From the NCBI RefSeq assembly GCF_009496005.1, contig NZ_WIBF01000013.1, positions 1-64,000 on the forward strand: 64,000 bases of DNA, written 5' to 3'. Of the stretch, positions 19,833 to 28,681 are shown piece after piece. The DNA comes from Tritonibacter litoralis. GTDB taxonomy: Bacteria > Pseudomonadota > Alphaproteobacteria > Rhodobacterales > Rhodobacteraceae. Position numbers and translations under genes: made by a program. Under the pieces are notes generated by a model. It had not been told where the DNA came from and made no database searches. It saw only the letters and a list, made by a program, of their open reading frames with translations. Every line of letters begins with the position of its first letter. The first letter of the stretch is position 1.

Positions 19833-21779
19833 ATGTTGCGAATTTTTTCACTCGTCATCGCTTTGGCGTGGCTGCCCTTTGCTGTGTCTGCCCAAGAGCT
19901 GCAGACCCTTTTGCAAAGCCACCGCGACGTCATTATCAAACCCTCACGCAAGTCAGTTGGCCCGGTGCTGGATACCTTGGTGGCCTCTGGTCTGCCGACA
20001 GTGCCCGGATTTCTGGAAGCTTGGCAGGATAAATCCATCTACTTGCGGGCCGAGGATGACCTTTTTTATGTCGGCACCACAGGTGGCGCGGGTCTGGTTT
20101 TGCTGGATGTCGAAACCGGCGCGGAGGTTGTCGCAGGCATTGGCAAGAAAGACGCCAAACAGATCAAGCCCAACGGCGGCGTTCGTCGCGAAATCGGCTC
20201 CGCCCTGGTGGCGTTTCAGCTGAGCGATCCGGATATTGCCCGCCGCACTCAGGCCTTGGATGCGCTGGCGCGGGCGCTGGACCCTGCCCAGCTGGGCCCT
20301 TTGGTGGCCTCGATCGATGGCGAGCCTGACGCCGCATTGAAAGCGCGTAAACAGAAATTAGCCAATTATTTGCAGGCCCGGTTTGGTGAGACCCCGACAA
20401 TCCGTGTGGCCGCAATCCAAAACCTTTCAAGCGACCTCAGCGTGGAAGGACGCGCGGTCCTGTCGCAGATCCTTGAGACCACTACACTGGTGGCCCAGGA
20501 ACTTCCAGATGGCACCAATGTCGCGTCGATCCTGACGCCGGGTGAGGGTGGGCTCGCGCGCGACGTGGCCTATCAGATGTTAGTCGATGACCATGATCTG
20601 CCTGCCCGCGTAGGACCCGCCGACATCCGTCGTGCTTTGGAGGCCAATCTGGATGGTGGCACCGTGGGCGGCGTGCCTGTTGCACAGCTGGACAGTGATG
20701 ACATGCGCCTACGGGCCTATGACGCCTTGGTAACCGAGGGCGCAGTTCCGGCCCGTGTGGATGCAGAAGCGATGGATGCGGCCTTTGCCGATTGGGGATT
20801 TTACACCGTTTATGTCGAAAGCGACCCGACCATTACCGAAGCGGCAGAAACCGCGCAGGCCAGCGTGAAAACCCGCGTAGGGTTGAGCCAAACGGCGGAT
20901 ATTGGGATGGACGCGATCTCATTAGCGTCGATCTATTTCCTTGCCGCGATTGGCCTCGCGGTGACGTTTGGCGTGATGGGTGTGATCAACATGGCCCATG
21001 GTGAGTTCATCATGATGGGCGCTTACACTGGATATGTGGTGCAGCAGATCGTGCCGGATTACACGCTTTCACTGATTGTCGCGCTGCCGCTGGCCTTTGC
21101 TGTGACTTTTGGCGCAGGTGTCGCGATGGAGCGGCTGGTGATCCGATGGCTATATCACCGTCCACTGGAGACCTTGCTGGCAACCTTTGGGATTTCAATC
21201 GCCTTGCAACAGCTGGCCAAAAACATATTTGGCACGCAGGCGCGACCTTTGACCTCTCCGGGGTGGCTGGACGGGGCCTGGGTGATAAATGATGTGATCC
21301 AGATCAGTTACATCCGGATTGCCATCTTTGTTCTCGCGCTCGCCTTCCTGTGTCTGTTGCTGTTCATTTTGAAACGCACGCGACTGGGGCTTGAGGTGCG
21401 CGCCGTTACCCAGAACCCACGCATGGCGGCGTCGATGGGGATTAACCCAGAGAAGATCAAAATTCTGACTTTTGGCCTTGGTTCCGGGATTGCCGGCATC
21501 GCTGGGGTGGCTATCGGGCTTTATGCCAAGGTGACGTCTGAAATGGGGGCCGATTACATCGTTCAAAGCTTTATGACGGTGGTTGTGGGCGGCGTCGGTA
21601 ATGTCTGGGGCACGCTTGCGGGGGCGACCATGATTGGCGGCTTCCAAAAGGGTGTCGAATGGTTAAACCCTTCCAACACCCTGGCGGCGCAGACTTATAT
21701 GATCCTCTTTATCATCCTGTTTATCCAATTCCGGCCCAAGGGCATCGTCGCCCTCAAAGGCCGCGCGGCGGGAGATTGA
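19833..21779 (+). CDS. urtB: Urea ABC transporter, permease UrtB with long N-terminal extension
   Basis: The ATG at 19833 opens a 648-residue protein with a signal-like N-terminus (LRIFSLVIALAWLPFAVSA). Residues about 22-345 form a soluble, helical, repeat-like extension of the kind common in UrtB, and about 350-640 form a LivH-type membrane permease. The permease part has the typical GLAVTFGVMGVINMAHGEF and MGADYIVQSFMTVVVGGVGN. An upstream in-frame ATG (19785) would put the signal sequence internally, so I did not use it. It follows urtA by 66 nt and precedes urtC by 4 nt. Together with UrtC it forms the channel. Confidence 0.92.
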   Translation: MLRIFSLVIALAWLPFAVSAQELQTLLQSHRDVIIKPSRKSVGPVLDTLVASGLPTVPGFLEAWQDKSIYLRAEDDLFYVGTTGGAGLVLLDVETGAEVVAGIGKKDAKQIKPNGGVRREIGSALVAFQLSDPDIARRTQALDALARALDPAQLGPLVASIDGEPDAALKARKQKLANYLQARFGETPTIRVAAIQNLSSDLSVEGRAVLSQILETTTLVAQELPDGTNVASILTPGEGGLARDVAYQMLVDDHDLPARVGPADIRRALEANLDGGTVGGVPVAQLDSDDMRLRAYDALVTEGAVPARVDAEAMDAAFADWGFYTVYVESDPTITEAAETAQASVKTRVGLSQTADIGMDAISLASIYFLAAIGLAVTFGVMGVINMAHGEFIMMGAYTGYVVQQIVPDYTLSLIVALPLAFAVTFGAGVAMERLVIRWLYHRPLETLLATFGISIALQQLAKNIFGTQARPLTSPGWLDGAWVINDVIQISYIRIAIFVLALAFLCLLLFILKRTRLGLEVRAVTQNPRMAASMGINPEKIKILTFGLGSGIAGIAGVAIGLYAKVTSEMGADYIVQSFMTVVVGGVGNVWGTLAGATMIGGFQKGVEWLNPSNTLAAQTYMILFIILFIQFRPKGIVALKGRAAGD

Positions 21780-21783
21780 TCTG

Positions 21784-22950
21784 ATGCAACGTTCTTTTCT
21801 TGCGCAAAACCCATCCGTGATGTGGTTCCTGGCAGCCCTTGGCCTGTTCACCGTTGTGGTCACGCTCTTGGCCGAGGGGACTGGTTCTTCGGTGATCTCC
21901 ACCTCGTTTGTGAAGACTTTGGGCAAGGTCCTGTGCCTGTGCCTGATTGCAATCGCGATGGATGTGGTCTGGGGCTATTGCGGGATCCTGTCGCTTGGCC
22001 ATTTTGCCTTCTTTGGCATCGGCGGTTATTCGGTCGGCATGTGGTTGATGTACGCCCGGACCGAGGCGATTGTTGAAACCAGCATGGCCTCAAGCGTGAT
22101 CCCTCCGACACCGGGCGAGGTGCAGGATGCAATTGCGGCTCAGATTTTTGGTGTGGTGGGCGCGTCTGAATTTCCGGCGATCTGGATGTTCTCGCACTCC
22201 TTGGTGCTGCAATTGCTGATGGTGGTGCTGGTGCCGGGCGTTCTGGCGCTTGTGTTTGGCTGGCTGGCGTTTCGCAGTCGGGTGACGGGCGTATACCTGT
22301 CGATCCTGACACAGGCGATGACGCTGGCGCTGTCCTTGTACCTGTTGCAAAACGATTCTGGTCTGCGCGGCAATAACGGGCTGTCGGGCTTGCAGAATAT
22401 TCCCGGCTTTGACCATTTGCCGCAATCGACGGTTTCCATCGTGTTTTTCTGGGCCTCTGCGGTGGCTTTGGGCGCGGGGTATCTTCTGTTTGCGCGGGTT
22501 CTGTCCGGCAAAATGGGCAGCGTGATCCGCGCGGTGCGCGATGATGAGGTGCGGGTGCGCTTCCTGGGCTATCACGTGGAAAGCTATAAGCTGTTCGTCT
22601 TTACCTTGACGGCGATTGTGGCTGGTATTGCAGGCGCGCTCTATTACCCGCAGGCAGGCATCATCAACCCGACCGAGGTTGCGCCGATCGCCTCGATCTA
22701 CTTGGCGGTCTGGGTGGCAATTGGCGGGCGCGGGCGGCTTTATGGCTCGGTCATCGGGGCGGCCTTTGTCTCGCTCTTGGCGAGCTGGTTCACCGGCGGC
22801 GGCGCACCCAATATCAACCTGGGCTTTTACACCATCCAATGGACCGAATGGTGGCTGGTCCTGTTGGGCGCAAGCTTTGTCGCGGTGACGCTCTTCTTCC
22901 CCGGTGGTATCGGATCCTTGTTTGATCGGTTGAAAGGAGAGGCCAAATGA
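21784..22950 (+). CDS. urtC: Urea ABC transporter, permease UrtC
   Basis: A 388-residue LivM-type inner-membrane permease with about ten hydrophobic segments. It contains IAMDVVWGYCGILSLGHFAF, the conserved GHFAFFGIGGY region, and a C-terminal IYLAVWVAIGGRGRLYGSVI, typical of UrtC. A short variable insert at about residues 80-120 is also usual. It starts 4 nt after urtB and its stop overlaps the urtD start (ATGA), so the genes are translated together. Confidence 0.94.
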   Translation: MQRSFLAQNPSVMWFLAALGLFTVVVTLLAEGTGSSVISTSFVKTLGKVLCLCLIAIAMDVVWGYCGILSLGHFAFFGIGGYSVGMWLMYARTEAIVETSMASSVIPPTPGEVQDAIAAQIFGVVGASEFPAIWMFSHSLVLQLLMVVLVPGVLALVFGWLAFRSRVTGVYLSILTQAMTLALSLYLLQNDSGLRGNNGLSGLQNIPGFDHLPQSTVSIVFFWASAVALGAGYLLFARVLSGKMGSVIRAVRDDEVRVRFLGYHVESYKLFVFTLTAIVAGIAGALYYPQAGIINPTEVAPIASIYLAVWVAIGGRGRLYGSVIGAAFVSLLASWFTGGGAPNINLGFYTIQWTEWWLVLLGASFVAVTLFFPGGIGSLFDRLKGEAK

Positions 22951-23687
22951 GCACGCTTCTCGAACTCTCTGGTGTGTCCGTCTCTTTTGACGGGTTCAAG
23001 GCGATCAACAACCTGTCGTTTCAAATTGGCGAGCCCGAGCTGCGCGCCATTATCGGCCCAAACGGCGCAGGCAAGACAACGTTTATGGATATTGTCACGG
23101 GCAAAACCAAACCCGATGAAGGCCGCATTGTGTTTGGGGAGAAAAACATCTCGCTGATCGGGATGTCCGAAAGCAAGATTGCCCGCGAAGGGGTCGGGCG
23201 CAAGTTCCAGAAACCCACGGTGTTTGAACAGCAAACCGTGCGGGAAAACCTGGCCATGGCGTTGAAGAACCCGCGCGGCCCGTTTGAGGTGTTGTTTTAT
23301 CGCAAGACCAAACTGGGTGCTGACCGGATCGAAGCGCTGGCGGAGCAGATCGGCCTGTCGGATGAGTTGACGCGCGTGGCGGGCGAGCTGAGCCATGGCC
23401 AGAAACAATGGTTGGAAATTGGCATGTTGCTGGCACAAGAGCCGCGCTTGTTGTTGGTGGATGAACCCGCCGCGGGCATGACTCCGGCCGAGCGGGAGAA
23501 AACCACGTCGATGTTGGTCGAAGCTGCCAAAACCCGCGCGGTTGTGGTGGTGGAACATGACATGGAGTTTGTCCGTCGGCTGAACTGCAAAGTGACCGTG
23601 CTGCACGAAGGCGCGGTTTTGGCCGAAGGGTCGCTGGATCACGTGACCCAGAATCCCGAAGTCATCGAAGTCTATCTGGGGCGCTGA
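22947..23687 (+). CDS. urtD: Urea ABC transporter, ATP-binding protein UrtD
   Basis: A 246-residue ABC ATPase of the LivG type. Walker A is GPNGAGKTT (37-45). The signature is LSHGQKQ, with His in place of the usual second Gly as in other UrtD proteins. Walker B is LLLVDEPAAGM and the H-loop is VVEHDMEFVRRL. It powers the UrtBC channel from the cytoplasm together with UrtE. It overlaps urtC by 4 nt and precedes urtE by 3 nt. Confidence 0.95.
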   Translation: MSTLLELSGVSVSFDGFKAINNLSFQIGEPELRAIIGPNGAGKTTFMDIVTGKTKPDEGRIVFGEKNISLIGMSESKIAREGVGRKFQKPTVFEQQTVRENLAMALKNPRGPFEVLFYRKTKLGADRIEALAEQIGLSDELTRVAGELSHGQKQWLEIGMLLAQEPRLLLVDEPAAGMTPAEREKTTSMLVEAAKTRAVVVVEHDMEFVRRLNCKVTVLHEGAVLAEGSLDHVTQNPEVIEVYLGR

Positions 23688-23690
23688 ACA

Positions 23691-24389
23691 ATGCTGAAAC
23701 TTGAAAACCTGACTTTGCATTATGGGCATTCCCAGATCCTCTATGACATCTCCATGGAGGCCGAATCCGGGGCTGTCACCTGTTTGATGGGCACCAATGG
23801 CGTTGGCAAAACCAGCCTATTGAAAGCCATATCGGGCACCCATGCGCGGTCTGGTGGTGACATGGTCCTGAATGGTGAGACGGTCGCGAAGTCGACGCCC
23901 GCCCATATTCTGGCGCAGATGGGCGTGGGCTATGTTCCGCAAGGGCGCGATGTCTTTCCGCTGATGACAGTGAAGGAAAACCTGGAAACCGGATTTGCCT
24001 GCCTGGAGCGCAGTGAACATAGGATCCCGGATGAGATCTATGAGCTGTTTCCGGTGTTGAAAGAGATGCAGAACCGCCGGGGAGGGGACCTGTCAGGTGG
24101 GCAGCAGCAACAGCTGGCGATTGCCCGTGCGTTGATCACCAAGCCCAAGCTGTTGTTGTTGGATGAGCCCACAGAAGGCATTCAACCCAATATCATCAAA
24201 CAGATCGGTGAGGTCATTAAATACCTGCGGGAACGCGGCGATATGGCGATTGTTCTGGTCGAGCAGTTCTTTGACTTTGGCTATGAGCTGGGCGACCATT
24301 TTGTCGTGCTGACCCGCGGTGAGGTGGTGCATAACGCGCTGCGGGCTGAGACCGAGCGGGACGCATTGCTGGCCAAAGTGTCGGTCTGA
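23691..24389 (+). CDS. urtE: Urea ABC transporter, ATP-binding protein UrtE
   Basis: A 232-residue LivF-type ABC ATPase. Walker A is GTNGVGKTS (34-42), the signature LSGGQQQQLAIARAL and Walker B LLLLDEPTEGIQ; GYVPQGRDVFPLMTVKENLE matches UrtE well. It is the last gene of the urea transporter operon. Its TGA stop ends at 24389, and the convergent amphi-Trp gene ends at 24390, so there is no gap and no visible terminator between the two operons. Confidence 0.95.
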   Translation: MLKLENLTLHYGHSQILYDISMEAESGAVTCLMGTNGVGKTSLLKAISGTHARSGGDMVLNGETVAKSTPAHILAQMGVGYVPQGRDVFPLMTVKENLETGFACLERSEHRIPDEIYELFPVLKEMQNRRGGDLSGGQQQQLAIARALITKPKLLLLDEPTEGIQPNIIKQIGEVIKYLRERGDMAIVLVEQFFDFGYELGDHFVVLTRGEVVHNALRAETERDALLAKVSV

Positions 24390-24659
24390 TTACTTGACAG
24401 TTGGAGCGGCGGATTTGGCAGGCTTCTCCTGCTGTTCGCTCCAGCTGATCCGCATGTCGACCTTGCATTGCCCGTCGGATCGGTCCGCCTTGAGCCGCAG
24501 GGTCATCAGCCCATCTACTGGCAGGACCAATTCGTCATCCCCTTCGCCCAGTGTCAGCTCTCCTTTGCTGATGCCTTTGGTCAGGGCTTCCAGCAGGGAT
24601 TTGATGGTCTTGCGATCCTGAAGCGACTCGTGGCGAAACTTGCCGTCGGCGTAACCCAT
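24390..24659 (-). CDS. amphi-Trp domain protein of the GAK cluster
   Basis: An 89-residue acidic protein starting MGYADGKFRHESLQDRKTIK. It shows the alternating beta pattern of the amphi-Trp domain (ELTLGEGDDELVLPVDG, then a strand pair ending in DMRISWSEQ with the conserved Trp73), followed by a low-complexity tail rich in K, P and A. The domain is known as a small partner in clusters with HprK-related kinases and ATP-grasp enzymes; its activity is not known. It is the last gene of the minus-strand operon, one nucleotide after the metallophosphoesterase stop. An upstream in-frame ATG exists at 24776 but lies inside the previous gene and adds unrelated sequence. Confidence 0.75.
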   Translation of the reverse strand: MGYADGKFRHESLQDRKTIKSLLEALTKGISKGELTLGEGDDELVLPVDGLMTLRLKADRSDGQCKVDMRISWSEQQEKPAKSAAPTVK

Positions 24660-24660
24660 G

Positions 24661-26034
24661 TCAGGCGAACTCTTTCTGTTGTGCGCGCGGCTGCGGCATC
24701 TGTGCCTGCAAGCCCACACAGTGTGGGTGAAAATGCTTGGCCTTTGGATAATCCGAGCTGAGGCCGATAATGTCACCCGAGGGATAAATCAAAGTTGCGC
24801 CCGCGCCAATGCCCGACAGCCCTTCGCGCGCGCGCGACGCCCGGTCCAGGGTCACATCCGCCTCAAGATGCAACAATCCGCGTTTTGCCAGCAACCGCTG
24901 GCCATTGTGGTTGTTCACATGGCCCTGAACCACCAGTTTTAGCCCAGCCTGATGCAGCAGGCGCACGCCGTGATCGGTCAGCACTTTATCTGAGGCGCGG
25001 TATTTGGTGCGCACCAGATTGGCGATAGGGCCAAAATAAAACGCAAACAGATCGCGTTTGGCATCCCGCCGGAACCGCGTGTTCACAGCTGCAGGGCCGT
25101 CCTGGACCAGCAGTTCACACATGCTGTCATCCAGACCCGCATGAACAAACAGAACAGAGCCTGTTTGCAAGATCACATCCATCCGCTGGAAAAACCAATG
25201 ATAGGGGCCGGTGGGCTGCAGGAATAATTCATGACACAGAAGGGCTGCGCCAAAGACCTCGCGCATGGTGAGGCCCGCGTCAGCCACATTCTGCGTGAAT
25301 TGGCTGCCTTTTTCGCGCAAGCGGCGCAATTCCTTGTTGATCGCTTCTGGTGCCAGATGCGGCGCGGCGGCTTTTGGAAATTCGTCAAACCAGCTTTCGC
25401 TGGGGCAGATGCGTTCGCGGCATTTGGCTTCGCTGGGCAGGCGGGTCAGACGCTGATCGCTGCCGAACCTGTGCCAGACCTCACGCAGCAGCGGCAGCGC
25501 CTTGCGACCCATGCGCACAAACAAATGTTCTGTCAGCGGATTGCGTGGTGTGGCAAGAGCGCGCACGGCAAGCATCAGGCGCAGATCGTGGTTCCCCGCC
25601 AGCAATGTGACCTTGGCACCGGTGGCAAACAGGGCAGACAGCGTGTCCAACATATCCAGATTAGAGGGACCTTTGTCCAGGCAATCGCCGCCGACCACCA
25701 CATGGGCCAGATGGCCAAACCCGGTGAGGGTGAAATCCGCAAGCCCCGCCCCGGTTCGGCAGATTACACCTGCCGCCACCAGTGATCGCAGAAAGCTTTC
25801 GGCATCCGCATGCGGGTCCGAGACAAACACAACCGGTCGCGTGGGCCAGTTCCAGTCACTGCTGTTGGATGTCGCCAGTGAGCTGTGGAATTCCTGAACA
25901 GCCCCACCCGAGTGGGGTTCTGATACAGGCCAGGCCTCACAATTCAGCGGCAACGGTTCAAAATCACAAAACGCGTCAAAAACGGGGGGCAAAAGCGGCC
26001 CGCCACGGGGCTGCAAAAGCTGAAAGTCAGCCAA
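24661..26034 (-). CDS. Calcineurin-like metallophosphoesterase of the GAK cluster
   Basis: The 457-residue protein has the metal-binding motifs of calcineurin-like phosphoesterases in order: SDPHAD (72-77, a DxH motif), GGDCLDKGP (115-123, GDxxD), GNHD (147-150), and late in the protein VVQGHVNNHNG (GH and final His). The pattern is closest to serine/threonine- or diadenosine-tetraphosphate-phosphatase-like members. The first 60 residues are variable and the middle 200 are helical with few landmarks. It would hydrolyse phosphate esters in the cytoplasm; the substrate is unknown. It starts 12 nt after the histidine phosphatase gene and belongs to the seven-gene minus-strand operon. Confidence 0.78.
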   Translation of the reverse strand: MADFQLLQPRGGPLLPPVFDAFCDFEPLPLNCEAWPVSEPHSGGAVQEFHSSLATSNSSDWNWPTRPVVFVSDPHADAESFLRSLVAAGVICRTGAGLADFTLTGFGHLAHVVVGGDCLDKGPSNLDMLDTLSALFATGAKVTLLAGNHDLRLMLAVRALATPRNPLTEHLFVRMGRKALPLLREVWHRFGSDQRLTRLPSEAKCRERICPSESWFDEFPKAAAPHLAPEAINKELRRLREKGSQFTQNVADAGLTMREVFGAALLCHELFLQPTGPYHWFFQRMDVILQTGSVLFVHAGLDDSMCELLVQDGPAAVNTRFRRDAKRDLFAFYFGPIANLVRTKYRASDKVLTDHGVRLLHQAGLKLVVQGHVNNHNGQRLLAKRGLLHLEADVTLDRASRAREGLSGIGAGATLIYPSGDIIGLSSDYPKAKHFHPHCVGLQAQMPQPRAQQKEFA

Positions 26035-26046
26035 GGCACAGGTCCT

Positions 26047-26736
26047 TTAGTCCAGCGAAGTCTCATCTTTGCGACGCACTTTCCAAGCGCCGCCGCAGTG
26101 GGACCATGTACCATCGTCATTGTAACAGAGGAGTAACGGGCGCGCATGATACATGCTGTGCGCGGCGATCTCTGGCTTGCGCATGACGCCCAACAGATAC
26201 GCCGCATGGCGAAAGGCCGCACCATGGCCAAAAGTCAGCGTCAGTTTTCCTTGGGCTTCGGTGTTCTGGGCCAGCCGCGACAGGAACCCGGCGACCCGCG
26301 CACCGGCCATCATCAGGCTTTCGGCCCCTTGAAGCGGCAGGCAATAATCGCTTTGCGATTTCCACCCCTTAGGTGGGGCTTCAAACCGCGGATCCAAAGC
26401 CAGGGCCGTCTCAATCTCGGTCAGGGTCATATTTGCGGCACTTCCCAAAGCGCGCTCTGACAAGGCCTCGGTCTGGGAGAGGGTGAAGGGCAGGTCCAGC
26501 TGATCAGTGGTGAGTTTCGCGGTTTGCCAGGCCCGCAATTGGTGGGAGGAATAGGCGGTCCGGTTCCAGGTGACGCCAAGCGGCGCGTGCAGGTCCTGCA
26601 GCAATGACGCGCAATCGCGCGCCTGTTGCTGGCCTTCCTCGGTCAAGGGATGGGGCTGCAGCGCGCTGGGCGTGTCAGCGCGCTGGTGGTAGGCGCCGTG
26701 ACGGATCAGCGCGATGTAGCCTTTGGGCGTGCTCAT
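26047..26736 (-). CDS. Histidine phosphatase family protein (RHG type) of the GAK cluster
   Basis: A 229-residue branch-1 histidine phosphatase. The catalytic IALIRHGAYH is at residues 8-17 with the RHG triad at 12-14. The family spacing continues with HPLTEEGQQQARDCASLL, the second Arg in SSHQLRAWQTA, and the second catalytic His in FGHGAAFRH near the C-terminus. All key residues are present, so it should be active on phosphohistidine or a phosphorylated metabolite. It overlaps the HprK-related kinase gene by 4 nt, which suggests coupled production of a kinase and a phosphatase. Confidence 0.82.
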   Translation of the reverse strand: MSTPKGYIALIRHGAYHQRADTPSALQPHPLTEEGQQQARDCASLLQDLHAPLGVTWNRTAYSSHQLRAWQTAKLTTDQLDLPFTLSQTEALSERALGSAANMTLTEIETALALDPRFEAPPKGWKSQSDYCLPLQGAESLMMAGARVAGFLSRLAQNTEAQGKLTLTFGHGAAFRHAAYLLGVMRKPEIAAHSMYHARPLLLCYNDDGTWSHCGGAWKVRRKDETSLD

Positions 26737-27809
26737 TCGAACAGCTTTGCGCCGATTTGGGCCAGGGCGTCAAAGTCCACCCGGCCTGAGACTTCGCTGA
26801 TGGTCACCCCGGACAAGGCCGCCAGATAAGGTGCCGGATCCAGCGGATCACTGTCCTGCAGGAACCGTCCGGTTTGATCCTGATAAAACGGACCCGCGCT
26901 TTTCATAATGGCGGACAGAAGATCCGGGCGCGTGGCGAGATCAACCTGGGTCACTTGGGTCGGCTCTGCGCCGCCGCGTTGCCAGTTCAACACCCAGAAA
27001 TCGGTCAGAGGTGCGCTGTATTGGATGCGATCTGCGCCATAAATGTCGGGCACCAACAGATCATGTTTCTCTTCCAGATCCCACAGCTCATCGGTTTCCA
27101 TGGCATGCAGGCGCTCCATCTCGGCCTTGCTCAGCATCGGATGCAGCCGCGGGTTGCCCAGAATGGTGCCCGGGTTGATGCGCGGATGTTTCGGGATGCC
27201 AAGGCCCGTTGGCACCGGTGTGCCCACCTGGACCATCAGCCGGTCGTTGGTCACAAACCGTGTGTTGTCCAAATCCATCATCCGCAGGATCGAGGTCGAC
27301 TTGCCTCCGCCCGAAAGACCGGCAATGGCCAGAGATCGCGTGCCATTGGTTACAGCGGCGGCATGGCAGATCTGCCAGCCCTCGCGCAGGCATTGGTTCA
27401 GGATCTGGGTGTTGATGAAATTCACCACCTGATTGGGATGCGAAGCGGTTGGGCCAAAGGCGACGATATGATCTGCGGATTGTAAAAAGGTCACCCCGGT
27501 GCGCACCTTGTAGATCAGCCGCGCGTCCTGCAGATCGACATAGGCGTCCTTGCGTCCGGTTTTGCCGGGTTCGCGGGCCCAATCCTGCCAATCCGGCGCG
27601 GGATCCAGCGCCTGACCTTCCAGCACGTCAATTCGCGCATCCACCGGTCCATCGTCCGCCACTGCATCCGCAAAATAACTGCGCAGCTCGTCCATCAATG
27701 GCGGCAACGCGCGGATCTGAACCCGCAGATGCCCGACCTTCAGGGTCAAAGGGGCGGTATCGTCCAGCGCTGACCGGTCGAGGCGATTCAGAATGTCTTG
27801 GGTGTTCAT
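26733..27809 (-). CDS. HprK-related kinase B (GAK system)
   Basis: A 358-residue protein with an HPr-kinase-like P-loop, GLSGGGKSTS at 164-173, preceded by a His-Ala-Ala strand (ICHAAAVTNGTRSLAIAG region) and followed by FVTNDRLMVQ (186-195), all features of HprK-related kinase B. HPr kinase phosphorylates a Ser on HPr; the target of this branch is not known. Overlap of 4 nt on each side (26733-26736 with the phosphatase, 27806-27809 with the ATP-grasp gene) shows a tight operon. It lacks the N-terminal HPr kinase regulatory domain and a PTS neighbour, so a sugar-PTS role is unlikely. Confidence 0.82.
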   Translation of the reverse strand: MNTQDILNRLDRSALDDTAPLTLKVGHLRVQIRALPPLMDELRSYFADAVADDGPVDARIDVLEGQALDPAPDWQDWAREPGKTGRKDAYVDLQDARLIYKVRTGVTFLQSADHIVAFGPTASHPNQVVNFINTQILNQCLREGWQICHAAAVTNGTRSLAIAGLSGGGKSTSILRMMDLDNTRFVTNDRLMVQVGTPVPTGLGIPKHPRINPGTILGNPRLHPMLSKAEMERLHAMETDELWDLEEKHDLLVPDIYGADRIQYSAPLTDFWVLNWQRGGAEPTQVTQVDLATRPDLLSAIMKSAGPFYQDQTGRFLQDSDPLDPAPYLAALSGVTISEVSGRVDFDALAQIGAKLFE

Positions 27810-28681
27810 TGGGTGATCTCAGCAATAACGTGGTCGGTCACCAGGGCTGCGGCATCCAGGCCACAGCCATCGCGCACGCCGCGGAAGCCACCAAAGGCCG
27901 AGACTTCAAACACAATCGGCCCCTGATCGGTCAACGCCACATCGACGGTTGTAAAACTCAGTCCAAAGGGCGCTTGGGCACGGCGTGCCAGTTCGATCAG
28001 CGCGGCATCGGGTTCAAACGGTGCATATTTGCCGCCCGCGTGAATGGTGGTGTTCCATGTGTCCGAGCCTGAGACCCGCGCATAGGTGCACAGGTATTCG
28101 CCGTTCAGAAACACCATGCCCAGATCCTGACCAGACAGATCCAGTTTTTCTTGAATGTACATCACCTGGTGTTCAGCAGAAAAGGCATCGATGGCCGCGC
28201 TGTCGCCTGCATCGATCAGGGTCATCCCGCGTGCTTTGGTGGAATAGAGCGGTTTGAACACCGCGCTGCCAAAGTCATTGACGGCAGCCAGCGCAGCGGC
28301 CTTGTCCTCTGTCACCACAGTGCGCGGCATGGGGATGTCCGCCATGCGCAAAGAGACCGTGCAGGCCAGCCGGTCGATCAGCCGAATGATCGCTTCGGGG
28401 CGCGAGAACACCTTGACGCCTTTGGCTTCGGCCAGGCGCAACAGTTCTAAACGGTCCAAGACCTCGGGGCTGTAGATCTCGCTGATCTTTTTGATGATCA
28501 ACGCATCATAGGTACACAGATCCTCACCCGCGTGCATCAGACGGCCCTGATCCAGATCCAGCGCCACGGCTCCCATGTCGATCACCCGACGAAAGCCCGT
28601 TTTGGCCTCAACCGCATCCGCCAAGGCTTCGGTGGACCATTTGCCGGGAATACCAATCACCCCGATTTTGAGTTCAGTCAC
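27806..28681 (-). CDS. GAK system ATP-grasp enzyme (RimK-like)
   Basis: The 291-residue protein starts at a GTG (28681): MTELKIGVIGIPGKWSTEAL. It has the RimK-like ATP-grasp order: a small N-terminal domain, the SLRMADIPMPRTVVTEDKA segment leading to the ATP-binding FGSAVFKPLYSTKARGM, and FTTVDVALTDQGPIVFEVSA with the Mg-binding Asp/Glu/Ser positions near the end. ATP-grasp enzymes join a carboxylate to an amine or thiol, or less often phosphorylate a substrate. Which applies here is unknown. It overlaps its neighbours on both sides (8 nt and 4 nt). Together with the kinase and amphi-Trp genes it defines the GAK cluster. Confidence 0.82.
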   Translation of the reverse strand: MTELKIGVIGIPGKWSTEALADAVEAKTGFRRVIDMGAVALDLDQGRLMHAGEDLCTYDALIIKKISEIYSPEVLDRLELLRLAEAKGVKVFSRPEAIIRLIDRLACTVSLRMADIPMPRTVVTEDKAAALAAVNDFGSAVFKPLYSTKARGMTLIDAGDSAAIDAFSAEHQVMYIQEKLDLSGQDLGMVFLNGEYLCTYARVSGSDTWNTTIHAGGKYAPFEPDAALIELARRAQAPFGLSFTTVDVALTDQGPIVFEVSAFGGFRGVRDGCGLDAAALVTDHVIAEITQ